A DNA stretch of 6,296 bases, taken from JANNVK01 sp031414415. Lineage in GTDB: Bacteria > Acidobacteriota > Blastocatellia > Pyrinomonadales > Pyrinomonadaceae. Both the position numbers and the translations under genes were made by a program. The stretch is taken from NCBI GenBank assembly GCA_031414415.1, contig JANNVK010000063.1, forward strand, positions 1-6,296, given 5' to 3'. The notes beneath the pieces are model-generated. The model saw nothing but the letters and a program-made list of their open reading frames with translations, ran no database searches and was not told the origin of the DNA. Below, in pieces: positions 6,159-6,296 of the stretch. Positions within the stretch are counted from its first letter, which is position 1, and every line of letters starts with the position of its first letter.

Positions 6159-6296
6159 TTATTTCACGAAGATGGAAGGGTCGCCGATGAGGGACCAGGT
6201 TTTTTTGACATCGGGGTCGTTTGAGGCTGATTTGGCAGCTTTCAAGATTGAGCCGAGACGTGGTTTATTTCTGGTGGTTGGGTTGGTGATTTGTTG
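6159..6296 (-). CDS. C-terminal 45 residues of a probable C25 (gingipain-like) peptidase family protein
   Basis: The frame is open from the right edge to TAA at 6161-6159 and is followed by a strong terminator, which supports it as a real gene end. The visible part contains LGSILKAAKSASNDPDVKKT followed by WSLIGDPSIFVK. An amphipathic helix followed by a W-x-L-x-GDP-[ST] strand ending the chain is the usual finish of gingipain-type (C25) and related caspase-fold secreted domains, where the GDP turn closes the catalytic subdomain. The catalytic His and Cys would lie upstream, outside the window, so activity cannot be judged. No C-terminal sorting domain follows the GDP strand. It could instead be another protein with the same closing motif. 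The terminator suggests it is not in the operon downstream. Confidence 0.65.
   Translation of the reverse strand, partial: QQITNPTTRNKPRLGSILKAAKSASNDPDVKKTWSLIGDPSIFVK

Overview
The window is a run of four minus-strand genes, read from right to left, and all of them look cell-envelope or secreted. Two are cut by the window edges. The products are a lipoprotein, a signal-anchored membrane protein, a large secreted SdrD_B-type surface protein and the tail of a probable secreted peptidase. This fits a diderm bacterium of moderate GC. The mix of SdrD_B proteins, a gingipain-like C-terminus and heptanucleotide intergenic repeats would suit Acidobacteriota (Blastocatellia) or a Bacteroidota/Ignavibacteria-like lineage. 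No marker gene is present, so this placement is only a guess.

Layout in the direction of transcription: (1) 6296-6159 holds the last 45 codons of a protein ending in a GDP-containing tail like that of C25 (gingipain-type) peptidases. A strong intrinsic terminator follows at 6133-6106. (2) 6061-4313 encodes a 582-residue lipoprotein that I read as a divergent copper amine oxidase homologue. It keeps the cofactor-type tyrosine in an NYSY motif but appears to have lost the copper histidines. A candidate promoter lies just after the terminator and would give an almost leaderless mRNA. (3) A 64-base gap made mostly of an imperfect 7-bp tandem repeat leads into 4248-3256, a 330-residue single-pass membrane protein with a probable beta-propeller ectodomain. 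Genes 2 and 3 probably form one operon. (4) A 225-base gap carries a sigma70-like promoter, a perfect 18-base palindrome at the predicted transcript start and a leader of about 160 bases. It leads into 3030-1, the first 1010 codons of a large secreted protein. That protein has a signal peptide, an SdrD_B-like N-terminal domain, a long propeller-like middle, an SdrD_B repeat interrupted by a probable DNRLRE-type beta-sandwich, and the start of a second SdrD_B repeat.

No RNA gene, CRISPR array, transposase or integrase is visible, and no gene-free stretch exceeds 225 bases. The most interesting items are the amine-oxidase-like lipoprotein with degraded metal site, its pairing with an anchored propeller protein, the heptad tract between them, and the domain-in-domain insertion in the surface protein.
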